A DNA stretch of 64,000 nt from Chitinophagaceae bacterium (GTDB taxonomy: Bacteria > Bacteroidota > Bacteroidia > Chitinophagales > Chitinophagaceae), in contig JADKJC010000001.1 in NCBI GenBank assembly GCA_016722465.1, positions 124,001 through 188,000 of the forward strand, given 5' to 3'. A program made the position numbers and the translations under genes. Shown here piece after piece: positions 46,083 through 56,000 of this stretch; the first letter of the stretch is position 1, and every line of letters begins with the position of its first letter. The notes beneath the pieces were generated by a model that made no database searches, was not told the DNA's origin, and worked only from the letters and a program-made list of their open reading frames with translations.

Positions 46083-47183
46083 TTATAAAAAATACTGAAC
46101 CGGGTTGGTATTTATTTCCGTTTTCAGGACGGCGAAGGTAGGATATTTTTGTTTTAAAATATCAAAAACTAAGCTGATCGTATATTGCTCACTTTCGTAA
46201 TGCCCAATATCAGCAACCACCAGCCTGTCTTCTGCATCAAAGAACTCGTGGTATTTCACATCCGAGGTCACATAAAAATCCGCCCCATAGCCTAAGGCAG
46301 CTTTGGTGAGAAAGCTTCCTGCCCCACCACAGAGCGCTACTTTTTTCACTTTTTTGCCAGTAAGCTTAGTATGTTTAATCACTTTGAGCTGAAAGGATTC
46401 TTTCAATAATGCCAAAAAATCCAATTCTGAAATTGGCTGGGGCAATTCACCCAACAGTCCACTACCGGCGGCAGCAAGCGTGTTTTCCAGGGAAATCATA
46501 TCATAAGCCACCTCTTCATAAGGATGTGCCTGCTGCATAGCCTTTAAAACAGCCTCCTCCAGCCAGGACTGAAAAATCACCTCCACCTTTATCTCCTTTG
46601 CAGTATGCCTTTCTCCAACAATGCCACTAAATGGGTTTGTACCTTCTCCGGCTTTAAAAGTGCCATCTCCGGCAGTATTAAAACTGCATTCGCTGTAGTT
46701 GCCAATATTGCCGGCACCTGACCCTAAAATAGCATTGCGTACATTTTCAGCATGCGATAAGGGTACAAATACAACTAACTTTTTTAAAGTATTTTTTTGA
46801 GGCAACAGGGCCTGCCTGTTCACCAGGCACAATATATCTGCAATTTTACCATTTACACCAGCAAGTATATTATCCAGGTTTGTATGAATGGCGTAAATGG
46901 CAATATCATTTTTTATGGCGGCTATTACAGTCCTTTCTACATACGATCGTCCCGTAATTTTCTTTAGCCCGCTAAAAATGATGGGGTGATGTGCAACAAC
47001 CAGATTGCATTTCTTTTCGATGGCTTCCTGAACAACCGACTCGGTGGCATCCAGCGAAACTATGATTCCACTGCAATTCCAATTTGTATCACCTGTAAGC
47101 AACCCGGCATTATCGTACGATTCCTGTAATTGAGGTGGCGCCATACCCTCCAACAGGTTTATTATTTCTCTTATTTTAACCAT
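46083..47183 (-). CDS. Nif3-like dinuclear metal centre protein
   Basis: 366 residues. N-part 'EIINLLEGMAPPQLQESYDNAGLLTGDTNW', 'DATESVVQEAIEKKCNLVVAHHPIIFSGLKKITG', 'AIYAIHTNLDNILAGVNGKIADIL'; C-part 'KVALCGGAGSFLTKAALGYGADFYVTSDVKYHEFFDAE', 'VVADIGHYESEQYTI'. His and Asp/Glu residues in these blocks form the dinuclear metal site. The middle insert (about 125-240) is the PII/CutA-like domain of the long form. The name 'GTP cyclohydrolase 1 type 2 homologue' is used for the family, but the reaction is not established. Next gene: the zinc-ribbon protein, probably co-transcribed. Confidence 0.93.
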   Translation of the reverse strand: MVKIREIINLLEGMAPPQLQESYDNAGLLTGDTNWNCSGIIVSLDATESVVQEAIEKKCNLVVAHHPIIFSGLKKITGRSYVERTVIAAIKNDIAIYAIHTNLDNILAGVNGKIADILCLVNRQALLPQKNTLKKLVVFVPLSHAENVRNAILGSGAGNIGNYSECSFNTAGDGTFKAGEGTNPFSGIVGERHTAKEIKVEVIFQSWLEEAVLKAMQQAHPYEEVAYDMISLENTLAAAGSGLLGELPQPISELDFLALLKESFQLKVIKHTKLTGKKVKKVALCGGAGSFLTKAALGYGADFYVTSDVKYHEFFDAEDRLVVADIGHYESEQYTISLVFDILKQKYPTFAVLKTEINTNPVQYFL

Positions 47184-47437
47184 AAAATTTATATCCGTAA
47201 AGCTATTTTAAAAATCGTGAAGCAATAAAAATAAAATTATTAAAGCAGTCACAGGCTGTTCCCAATGTCTGCAATACAATTTTACCCTGTTTAAAACGTT
47301 TTCACAGATTGAAGCAAATTTTTATTTGTATATCTGTTGATTCGGGTTAAGAAAGTCTCCAAAGAACAGAGTCGGCCTAAACGCATAAATTTTTACACAT
47401 CATGCCGCAGAATAATATTATCCGTAAATTTGATGAT

Positions 47438-47902
47438 ATGTCAACCCTCATTTATAACAACCGGTTTATCATTGCCCTTCTCTGTGCTGCCATGCTACTG
47501 CTGGGTAGCTGTAAAAAAACGGTAGAGGCTGTTTCACAGGATACATTACAAAAGTATTTTGAAGATAATATCCTTAATAAAGAATTTATTGTGAACTATG
47601 CTTTGGACAGTACCGTTGATAAGACGATAGAGTTTGACGGCTATAGTTTTATATTAACTAAAACCGCCTCTTATTATGATGGCCCAATGACCGGCACTAA
47701 AGCTGGTATTACCTATAGCGGTACCTGGACCAGCAATGAAGACTATAGCAAACTGATCATTAATTTAAATACCCCTACTCCGCCTGCCCAGTTCAGCTTT
47801 ATAAACCGGTCTTGGAAGTTTACCAAAAAATCACTCCCCATCATGGAATTGTCCCCCTGGGGTACTACCGATCCTAAGGTACTGCATATGAGAAGGCTAT
47901 AG
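47438..47902 (+). CDS. Lipoprotein of unknown function
   Basis: About 154 residues from ATG 47438 ('MSTLIYNNRFIIALLCAAMLLLGSCKK'), where the lipobox Cys is 'LLGSC'. The longer in-frame start at 47402 lacks a good signal. The mature domain ('DTLQKYFEDNILNKEFIVNYALDSTVDKTIEFDGYSFILTKTASYYDGPMTG', 'GTWTSNEDYSKLIINL', 'RSWKFTKKSLPIMELSPW') has a lipocalin-like strand pattern found in Bacteroidota. No partner recognised. The long PKD adhesin follows 142 bp downstream. Confidence 0.7.
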   Translation: MSTLIYNNRFIIALLCAAMLLLGSCKKTVEAVSQDTLQKYFEDNILNKEFIVNYALDSTVDKTIEFDGYSFILTKTASYYDGPMTGTKAGITYSGTWTSNEDYSKLIINLNTPTPPAQFSFINRSWKFTKKSLPIMELSPWGTTDPKVLHMRRL

Positions 47903-48044
47903 TGAAAACTTACACACTATATAGCCCGTAGCGTTCTTTTTTAATTATTTACTTTCCACAATTTTTTAGGCTTTTTGGAGTTATATGTAGTGTTGTACGG
48001 AGTTTCCAGCCCTCAACAGTTTATAAAAACAAAAGCCACTATCC

Positions 48045-51000
48045 ATGAACTCAAGAATCTTTCTACGAGTATCTTTACTTCTTGCTATTACTGCCGCAAG
48101 TTTTATTGCAGATGCACAAACTGTTGCCAGTTTCAGCGCAACTCCAATCAGCGGTTGTTCTCCTCTAATTGTCAGGTTTACTGATGAAAGTACAGGCAAC
48201 CCAACCCAATGGAGATGGGACCTTGGAAATGGCACGATTTCATTCCTGCAACATCCTTCAGCAATTTATTTTTCTCCGGGAAAATATGCAGTCAAACTGG
48301 TGGTGCAAAATGCAGGCGGCGCCGATTCAGTTATTAAGACTGATTACGTTGAGGTATTTGGAAAACCCATTGTACAGTTCTCATCTTCAGATACTACAGG
48401 GTGCTATCCTTTGCCGGTTCAATTTACAGATGCTTCAATTCCTGTTAGTGGAGGCGTAACATCCTGGTTGTGGGATTTTGGCGATGGCTCAACTTCCACT
48501 TTACAGAACCCAAGCCATGTATATACTTCTGCAAGAAACTTTAGTGTAACCCTTCAAATAAGAAATTCAAGCGGATGCGTATCAACGCTAACAAAGCAGT
48601 CTATGATACAAATCAGTACAGGCGTTCTTGCTCAGTTTACCAATGACAATCCGCAAACCTGTACGGCCCCTGTAACCATTAATTTTCAAAATCAATCAAC
48701 AGGCACTGGCGCTGTAACCTATTTATGGGACCTGGGAGATGGAAGCACTTCTGATCTTTTAAACCCATCACATACATATACAACAAATGGTACTTATACA
48801 GTAAAATTAATAGTAACCAACAGCAACGGATGCTCTGACACTATTATAAAACCCAATGCAGTTACCATTGGTTCGGTAAATGCAGGTTTCAACGCAGCTC
48901 CCAGTGGATGTCAAAATAGTGCTGTTCAATTTACCAATACCTCGGCACCGGCACCGGCATCAGTATTTTGGACATTTGGAGATGGAAGCACTTCCACCAG
49001 TCTGGATCCCATTAAATCTTATGCAACAGCCGGAACGTACACAGTAAAAATGGTAGCTAATTTTGGTGCCTGCATTGACTCAACTATAAAAACAATAACA
49101 ATACTCCCTAAGCCCAGAGCTTCTTTTACAACAACCGATACAGCAAATTGCAAAACTCCTTATACCGTTAATTTTACCAATCACTCAATCAATGCGGCTT
49201 CTTACCTATGGGATTTTGGCGACAATGCAACATCAACAGCAGTCAATCCATCTCATACATACAGCAACATTGGAAGCTTCTCAGTAAAGCTTGTTGTAAC
49301 AGGTGCAAACGGATGTACAGACACTTTGATAAAGGCTAATTATATCAATATAAAAAAACCATCTACAACCATCACTAATATACCTGATAGCGGATGTGTT
49401 CCTTTCACAAAAACATTTAACCTGAATGTAACAACCACAGACCCTGTTACGAGTTACTGGTGGAATTTTGGTGATGGTAACACATCAAGCAGCGCCAGCC
49501 CAACCAATATTTATTCACTCGAAGGTATTTATAATGTATCTGTAATTATCCTTACCGCCAATGGTTGTACCGATACCGCAAGGGTAACAAAGGCTATTAT
49601 TACCAACAATAAACCCGTGGCAAATTTTAGTGCTAGTCCAACCAATACCTGCGCCAACTCAGCGGTAACATTTTCTGACCTTTCGACAGGAGGGCCAAGC
49701 AGGTGGCTTTGGGACTTTGGTGACAGCACCACATCATCACTTCAAAACCCTTCGCATCAATATCTTGATACCGGCTATTTTAATATCAGGTTGAAAATAT
49801 GGAAAGGTGGATGTACAGACAGCATTACGATGCTGAATTACATACATATTAATCCACCTGTCGCAAAATTCAAAACAACCAATGATTGTAAAAAACCTCT
49901 TGAAAGAGTATTTACTGACCAATCGATTGGTGCTGACGAATGGCATTGGGATTTTGGAGATGGCAATACATCTACCTTACAAAGCCCTGTTCACCTTTAT
50001 GCAAGTGCAGGCACTTTTGTTGTGAGCCTCAGAGTAGTGAATAATACTTATGGCTGTGATTTTACCGCCACCAAGCAGATACAGATAATAAACGCAAAAG
50101 CACAATTTACTGCAATAGACACATCCGTATGTAAGGGAGCAAATGTTTTATTTAATACAGGGCTCAGCCTGTCTGACATTCTCTACCTTAACTGGAATTT
50201 CGGGGATGGATCACCTAATATCAATTCTCCGAGAAGCCAGAATTACATGGAGCATATTTATTCAAGAACCGGGAGATTCAATGTTCGGTTAATAATGAGT
50301 GATATATTAGGATGTACTGATACATTGATTAGATTTTCTTACATTTCTGTGAGTGGCCCTACTGCAAAATTCTCACCGGCTGTTGCAGGTGCCTGTTCCA
50401 ATAATGCAGTAATATTTAACGATAGTACTGCTACAGATGGAACGCATCCAATACAACAATGGGAATGGAATTATGGAGATAGTACAACCGAAACGCTAAC
50501 AACGCCCCCATTTCAGCATTTCTACTCTACACCCGGTGCTTATATAGTTAAACTAAAAGTAACCGACAGTAAAGGTTGTGCAGACAGTGTGAAACTAAAT
50601 ACCGCACTGGTAATATCAAAGCCAAAAGCCAATTTTACATCTGTAGACACTTTTAGCTGCCCTGGTAAACCAGTGCGTTTTGTAAATCAAAGTACGGGTC
50701 CATCCCTTACATACAGGTGGTATTTTGGAGATAATACAAACTCTAACTCACAAAACCCGTCTCATATTTATGGCAGCGATGGCACTTACTCTGTAAAGCT
50801 TGTAGTTACAGATCTATATGGCTGTTCTGATTCAGTGCTTAAAACAACCTACATCAGCATTAAGAGCCCGCTTTCAATGTTTACCATGAGTGATTCAGCA
50901 AGCAACTGCCCACCGTTGGTAGTTAACTTTACTGATCAATCAACAAATACAGTAAGCAAGAAATGGGATTTCGGTGACAGCACCTATTCTACAGAAGCCA

Positions 51001-52856
51001 ACCCTACCCACTTCTATAATTACCCGGGCACTTACTTCCCAAAGCTTACCATTACAGGGCAGGGCGGATGCACCAATACATACCTGCGAAAAGTAGTGAT
51101 AAAAGGCCCAGAAGGCGTGTTTACTTATACACCATTAAAAGGCTGTAACCCGGTTACGGTTAATTTTTCGGCAAGTACAACCGGTAATAATTCCTTTGTA
51201 TGGGATTTTAATGATGGTAGTACAATGAATTCAAACAACAGCTCTATTACTTACACCTACACTTATCCGGGTAGTTACATACCCAAAATGATCCTGATTG
51301 ACCAGACCGGTTGCCAGGTACCAATAACAGGTGATGACACGATCGTTGTTAGCAGTGTAAATACAAATTTTAGTTTTACCAATAAGCTGCTTTGCGATTC
51401 GGGAATAATATCTTTTAGCGACTCTTCGATTTTTATAAACGATGTTATCTCCACTTATGAATGGAATTTCGGAGATGGCACAACATCTGCCAGTCAAAAT
51501 CCTGTTCATCAATACAACACTACCGGCATTTTCTATCCATCGCTGGTAGCAGTTACCCAACAGGGATGTACAGATACATTGAAGTCGGCAGTTCCTGTAA
51601 AAATAGTAGCATCACCGCAAATAAACATCGCATCTACCAGCAACGGTTGTGCGCCTCTGGCAGTAACCTTTAACAGCCAGATGGTGCTTCCAGACACTTC
51701 AGCAATCACCTGGCAATGGACTTTTGCCAATGGCAATACCTCTACCGCAGCTGCACCTGCTGTACAAAACTATACAACAGCCGGTTTATATAATGTAACA
51801 TTGATTGGCACCAACAGCAGCGGCTGTAAAGACAGTGCTACTAAAACAATGGAAGCGTATGCCATTCCAACTGTGAGTGCAGGAGCCGATTTTATTCTGT
51901 GTAAAGGAAGCAGCCGTACCCTGCAGGCGAGCGGGGCTGATACTTATACATGGAGCCCGGCAACCGGATTAAGCTGTTCCAACTGTACCAGCCCATCTAC
52001 TACAACAGATAATAACATTAGTTATTTCGTGAGAGGAACTTCTGCACAAGGTTGCAGCGCCAGCGATACAGTTGCAGTAACTGTAAAAACAAAACTCACT
52101 ATTACCCACAGCAGTAATGATAGTCTTTGTAAAGGCCAATCAAAAAAGCTAACTGCTGCAGGTGCCAATACTTATTCATGGACGCCCACTAACAGCCTGA
52201 GCAATGCCACGGCAAGTGAGCCTGTAGCAACACCTGACACTACAACAACTTACAGGGTAGTTGGTACAGACGATGTGGGATGTTTTAAAGATACCGGTTA
52301 CATCTCTATCCGTGTAAACCCTTTGCCAACAGTAGAAGCAGGGCTTGATAAAACAATCAACGTGGGCCATACGATTGATTTAATTCCGGAAATTTCGCCT
52401 GATGTAACACAGGTCATCTGGTCGCCAACAACCGGTTTGTTCAGGAATTTTTATCCAGGCGTTACAGTAAAACCAACTGAGAATACTGAATATACTGTAG
52501 ATGTTAAGAACAGAGGTGGTTGTGCAGCCAGGGACAGGGTAACAGTGTTTGTAATTTGCAATGGTGCCAACATTTTTATCCCCAACACTTTCTCACCAAA
52601 TGCAGACGGAACAAATGATGTGTTCTATCCAAGAGGTACAGGTGTATTTAAAATAAAGAGCCTTCGTTTATATACAAGATGGGGTGAGCTAATTTTTGAG
52701 AAGAGCAATTTTGACGCTAACAATCCTGCTTATGGATGGAATGGCACTAACAAAGGAATGCAACTTACACCAGATGTATTTGTGTATACACTGGAAGTAG
52801 TTTGCGACAATGGAAGTGTGCTCACCCATAGAGGAAATATAGCACTGATCAAATAA
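48045..52856 (+). CDS. Giant PKD-repeat surface adhesin with type B T9SS sorting domain
   Basis: 1603 residues. Signal peptide 'MNSRIFLRVSLLLAITAASFIADAQ'. I count 15 PKD-like modules of 80-90 residues, each with the core W-x-F-G-D-G...N-P-S-H-x-Y...G-x-Y-x-V, e.g. 'WDFGDGSTSTLQNPSHVY'. Three further modules follow ('CKGSSRTLQASGADTYTWSPATGL', 'CKGQSKKLTAAGANTYSWTPTNSL', 'GLDKTINVGHTIDLIPEI'). The C-terminus 'IFIPNTFSPNADGTNDVFYP...LYTRWGELIFEK...GWNGTNKG...YTLEVVCDNG' is the gliding-motility-associated (type B) C-terminal signal. A cell-surface adhesin exported by the T9SS. It is followed by a terminator, a second adhesin of the same plan, and a PorP/SprF gene. Confidence 0.93.
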   Translation: MNSRIFLRVSLLLAITAASFIADAQTVASFSATPISGCSPLIVRFTDESTGNPTQWRWDLGNGTISFLQHPSAIYFSPGKYAVKLVVQNAGGADSVIKTDYVEVFGKPIVQFSSSDTTGCYPLPVQFTDASIPVSGGVTSWLWDFGDGSTSTLQNPSHVYTSARNFSVTLQIRNSSGCVSTLTKQSMIQISTGVLAQFTNDNPQTCTAPVTINFQNQSTGTGAVTYLWDLGDGSTSDLLNPSHTYTTNGTYTVKLIVTNSNGCSDTIIKPNAVTIGSVNAGFNAAPSGCQNSAVQFTNTSAPAPASVFWTFGDGSTSTSLDPIKSYATAGTYTVKMVANFGACIDSTIKTITILPKPRASFTTTDTANCKTPYTVNFTNHSINAASYLWDFGDNATSTAVNPSHTYSNIGSFSVKLVVTGANGCTDTLIKANYINIKKPSTTITNIPDSGCVPFTKTFNLNVTTTDPVTSYWWNFGDGNTSSSASPTNIYSLEGIYNVSVIILTANGCTDTARVTKAIITNNKPVANFSASPTNTCANSAVTFSDLSTGGPSRWLWDFGDSTTSSLQNPSHQYLDTGYFNIRLKIWKGGCTDSITMLNYIHINPPVAKFKTTNDCKKPLERVFTDQSIGADEWHWDFGDGNTSTLQSPVHLYASAGTFVVSLRVVNNTYGCDFTATKQIQIINAKAQFTAIDTSVCKGANVLFNTGLSLSDILYLNWNFGDGSPNINSPRSQNYMEHIYSRTGRFNVRLIMSDILGCTDTLIRFSYISVSGPTAKFSPAVAGACSNNAVIFNDSTATDGTHPIQQWEWNYGDSTTETLTTPPFQHFYSTPGAYIVKLKVTDSKGCADSVKLNTALVISKPKANFTSVDTFSCPGKPVRFVNQSTGPSLTYRWYFGDNTNSNSQNPSHIYGSDGTYSVKLVVTDLYGCSDSVLKTTYISIKSPLSMFTMSDSASNCPPLVVNFTDQSTNTVSKKWDFGDSTYSTEANPTHFYNYPGTYFPKLTITGQGGCTNTYLRKVVIKGPEGVFTYTPLKGCNPVTVNFSASTTGNNSFVWDFNDGSTMNSNNSSITYTYTYPGSYIPKMILIDQTGCQVPITGDDTIVVSSVNTNFSFTNKLLCDSGIISFSDSSIFINDVISTYEWNFGDGTTSASQNPVHQYNTTGIFYPSLVAVTQQGCTDTLKSAVPVKIVASPQINIASTSNGCAPLAVTFNSQMVLPDTSAITWQWTFANGNTSTAAAPAVQNYTTAGLYNVTLIGTNSSGCKDSATKTMEAYAIPTVSAGADFILCKGSSRTLQASGADTYTWSPATGLSCSNCTSPSTTTDNNISYFVRGTSAQGCSASDTVAVTVKTKLTITHSSNDSLCKGQSKKLTAAGANTYSWTPTNSLSNATASEPVATPDTTTTYRVVGTDDVGCFKDTGYISIRVNPLPTVEAGLDKTINVGHTIDLIPEISPDVTQVIWSPTTGLFRNFYPGVTVKPTENTEYTVDVKNRGGCAARDRVTVFVICNGANIFIPNTFSPNADGTNDVFYPRGTGVFKIKSLRLYTRWGELIFEKSNFDANNPAYGWNGTNKGMQLTPDVFVYTLEVVCDNGSVLTHRGNIALIK

Positions 52857-52884
52857 AGATGCTTTTGTTTTTATTTACCTCAAA

Positions 52885-52917
52885 GAAGCTAACCGAAGGG
52901 TTGGCTTTTTTTATTAA
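52885..52917 (+). terminator. Terminator after the first PKD adhesin gene
   Basis: AAGCTAACC and GGTTGGCTT form a 9-bp stem with one T-G wobble around a GAAG loop, then TTTTTTTATT. Confidence 0.85.
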
Positions 52918-53050
52918 AAACTTAATAGCACAACTCAAAAGAATATCGAAAATATGTTTACTGAATCAACAGAAAAAATATCTATGATGCTTCAGTATAA
53001 ATTCGCAAAACAGCAGTATTTTTTAAAATCTTCTTCAATCAATTACAGTA

Positions 53051-53058
53051 TAAATTTG
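53051..53058 (+). promoter_or_regulatory. -7 promoter element of the second PKD adhesin gene
   Basis: TAAATTTG matches TAnnTTTG, 15 bp before ATG 53074. No TTTG was found 19-21 nt upstream, so only the -7 half is supported. Confidence 0.45.
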
Positions 53059-53073
53059 TAAATTACAGATTAA

Positions 53074-56000
53074 ATGCGGCCCCTGAAAAGCTATACTGAA
53101 AAATGTATGATACTTCTATGCACTGTAATACTTCTGTGCATTAGCAATGCTGTATTTGCCCAACCGGCAGCCAACTTTTCAGCAGTTCCCACATCAGGCT
53201 GTGCACCACTAGTTGTGCAATTCTCTGATAATTCAAGCGGCTATCCAACTTCATGGAATTGGGATCTTGGTAACGGTACTTTATCATCGCAAAAAAACCC
53301 GGTTACTACCTACCCCAGCCCGGGTACTTATACTGTAAAACTTACAGCAAGCAATAGCAGTGGAAGTAACACTATTTCAAAAACACAATATATCACGGTG
53401 TATGACAAACCCTTAGTTAAATTCACGGTGAATGATTCTGCAAACTGTATTCCTTTTGTAACAAAATTTACTGATCTCAGTACATCATCAGCAGGTACTA
53501 ATACAACATGGCAATGGGATTTTGATGACGGCACCATTTCCAGCCTTCAAAACCCACAACATCTTTATAATCTGCCGGGCAATTATAACATTACCTTAAA
53601 AGTGACCAACAGCGGCGGCTGTTTCAGCAGTTTAAGTAAGCTGGCGTACATAAAGGCTGCGGATTCAATCCGAACCCTTTTCAATTTTTCTCAGCCAATA
53701 AAATGTAAACCGCCTGAAACAATCCGTTTTACCAATAGTACACTTGGGCCCGGCACTTTAAGTTACAACTGGAATTTTGGGGATGGAGGTACATCAACCC
53801 AAACTTCTGTATCGCATACCTACATCAGCAGCGGATTGTATACAATAACATTGGTTGTAGCCAACAATTCAGGTTGCAGGGATACACTTGTTTACAAAGA
53901 TACCTGGCAATCAAAAATATTCAGACTGCTATCAACAGCCCGGACACCGTTTGTGTCAATAACAGGATCGCACTCAGCAATGCCACGGTTCCGGTACCGC
54001 TGAGTTCTAAATGGACATTTGGTGACGGGAGTGCTGCCTTTGGTGCCAGCACCGCTAAAACATGGACCGCACCGGGTAATTATAATGTAAAACTCATCAG
54101 TAATTTCAATACCTGTTCCGACTCTGTTACAAAAAGGATTACGGTTATTGCTGCTCCCACTGCAGGTTTCAGCGCATCGGATTCAGGCTCCTGCAAACCT
54201 CCGCTATCAGTAAATTTTAACGACCTTTCAACCGGAGTTAAAAGCTGGAGCTGGGATTTTGGAGATGGCAACACTTCTACATTACAAAACCCATCGCATA
54301 CTTATACAACCGAAGCTGAGTTTAATGTAAAACTCATTGTTACTAATTCTGCAGGGTGTACAAACACCCTTACTCAATACCGCTTTATCAGAATTTTAAA
54401 ACCCCTTATTATTTTTGACAGTATAGAAACAGGCGGCTGTATTCCTTATACATTTAAACCATACCCTACCATCACATCAGTGGATGGCATCGCCGGCCAC
54501 TTGTGGAACTTTGGCAACGGCCATACATCCTCCAACAGGTATCCAACTGAAATATATACAGACTCCGGCACCTATACCATAAAATTATTTGTTACCTCTA
54601 ATGACGGATGTTTAGACTCGGCAATGGCAATAGATGCCGTACGAACAGGCAACCGGCCAGTGGTAAATTTTGGGGTAGGCCAAACAGTGGTGTGCCCAGG
54701 AGCGGATGTACAATTCACTGATTCTGCTTCACCCGCAGACAGATGGCAATGGAACTTCAACGATGGAACCAATTCAACAGCAAAGAACCCGGTGCATCAA
54801 TTTTCCGACTCAGGTAAATATTCAATAAAACTGATTGCCTGGAACAACGGTTGCAAAGATTCACTTACAAAATTAAAAGTGATCAGCATTTTGCCCGGCC
54901 TTGCCCGGTTCAGGCCTGTATACAACTGCTCCAACAAAAAAGAAGTGTACTTCAAAGACAGCTCCATTTTACCACAAAGCTGGTTCTGGGATTTTGGTGA
55001 TGGCAACACATCAACACAGCAAAACCCAACGCACCAGTTTGCAAACAACCAGGCATACAATGTATCGCTTACCACTACCAATGATTCCTGCAGCAATACA
55101 AAAACCATAACTGTTATCCCGATTGATGAAGATCCTGATTTTACTGCATCCAGGAATACCCTCTGCAAAGCAGACTCCTCTTTATTCTATTTTAAAAATT
55201 TCAACAAAAGCAATATAAAAAAATACAGTTGGGATTTTGGTGATGGGATTATTGACAGTACTTCCAAAGACAGTACCTGGCATACTTACCGCAATGCCGG
55301 CTTATACACTGTAAAGCTTACGGTAACTGATATATATAATTGCATTGAAACGAAAAGCAAAACAAATTACATACATGTATTTGCACCGAAAGCTGGTTTT
55401 ATGATTCATGCAACCGGCGGTTGCCAGAATAAAGCCGTGAATTTTACTGATACATCTAACTTACAAAATGGTGAACACAATATAGCAAAATGGGTTTGGG
55501 ATTTTGGTGATGGCAATTCACAAACTTATAATGCCAGTTTACCCGATCCGTTGTCACACATTTATCCGCTTACCGGCTTCTTTTATCCATCACTCAAAAT
55601 AATTGATTCGGTGGGCTGTTCAGACAGTGTATCTTACTCAACCCCCATAGGCATCTATCAACCCGTTGCCAATTTCTTTTCCCCCAATTATAATACCTGC
55701 ATCAACGACACGGTGATACTCCGCAATCTTTCTACTGGTAAGCACCTTACCTATTTATGGTCGTTTGGCGATGGCAATTTTTCAACCGATTCGCTGCCGG
55801 TTAAACAATACCCGGCCAATGGCAATTACACAATGAAGCTGCTGGTAACAGATATGTTTGGCTGTAAAGACTCCCTGTCGAAAACAAATTACATCAATGT
55901 AAAAACTGTAACAGCCGGCTTTACCGCAAGCGACTCTGTTGGCGTATGTACTCCTTTCCAGGTTAAGTTTACCAATACCTCCACCAACTCACTATCGCAG

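Noticed and set aside
48045..52856. PKD modules as a CRISPR-like or DNA tandem array
   Set aside because: Modules are similar only as protein and vary in length and DNA sequence, so they are not DNA repeats of regular spacing.
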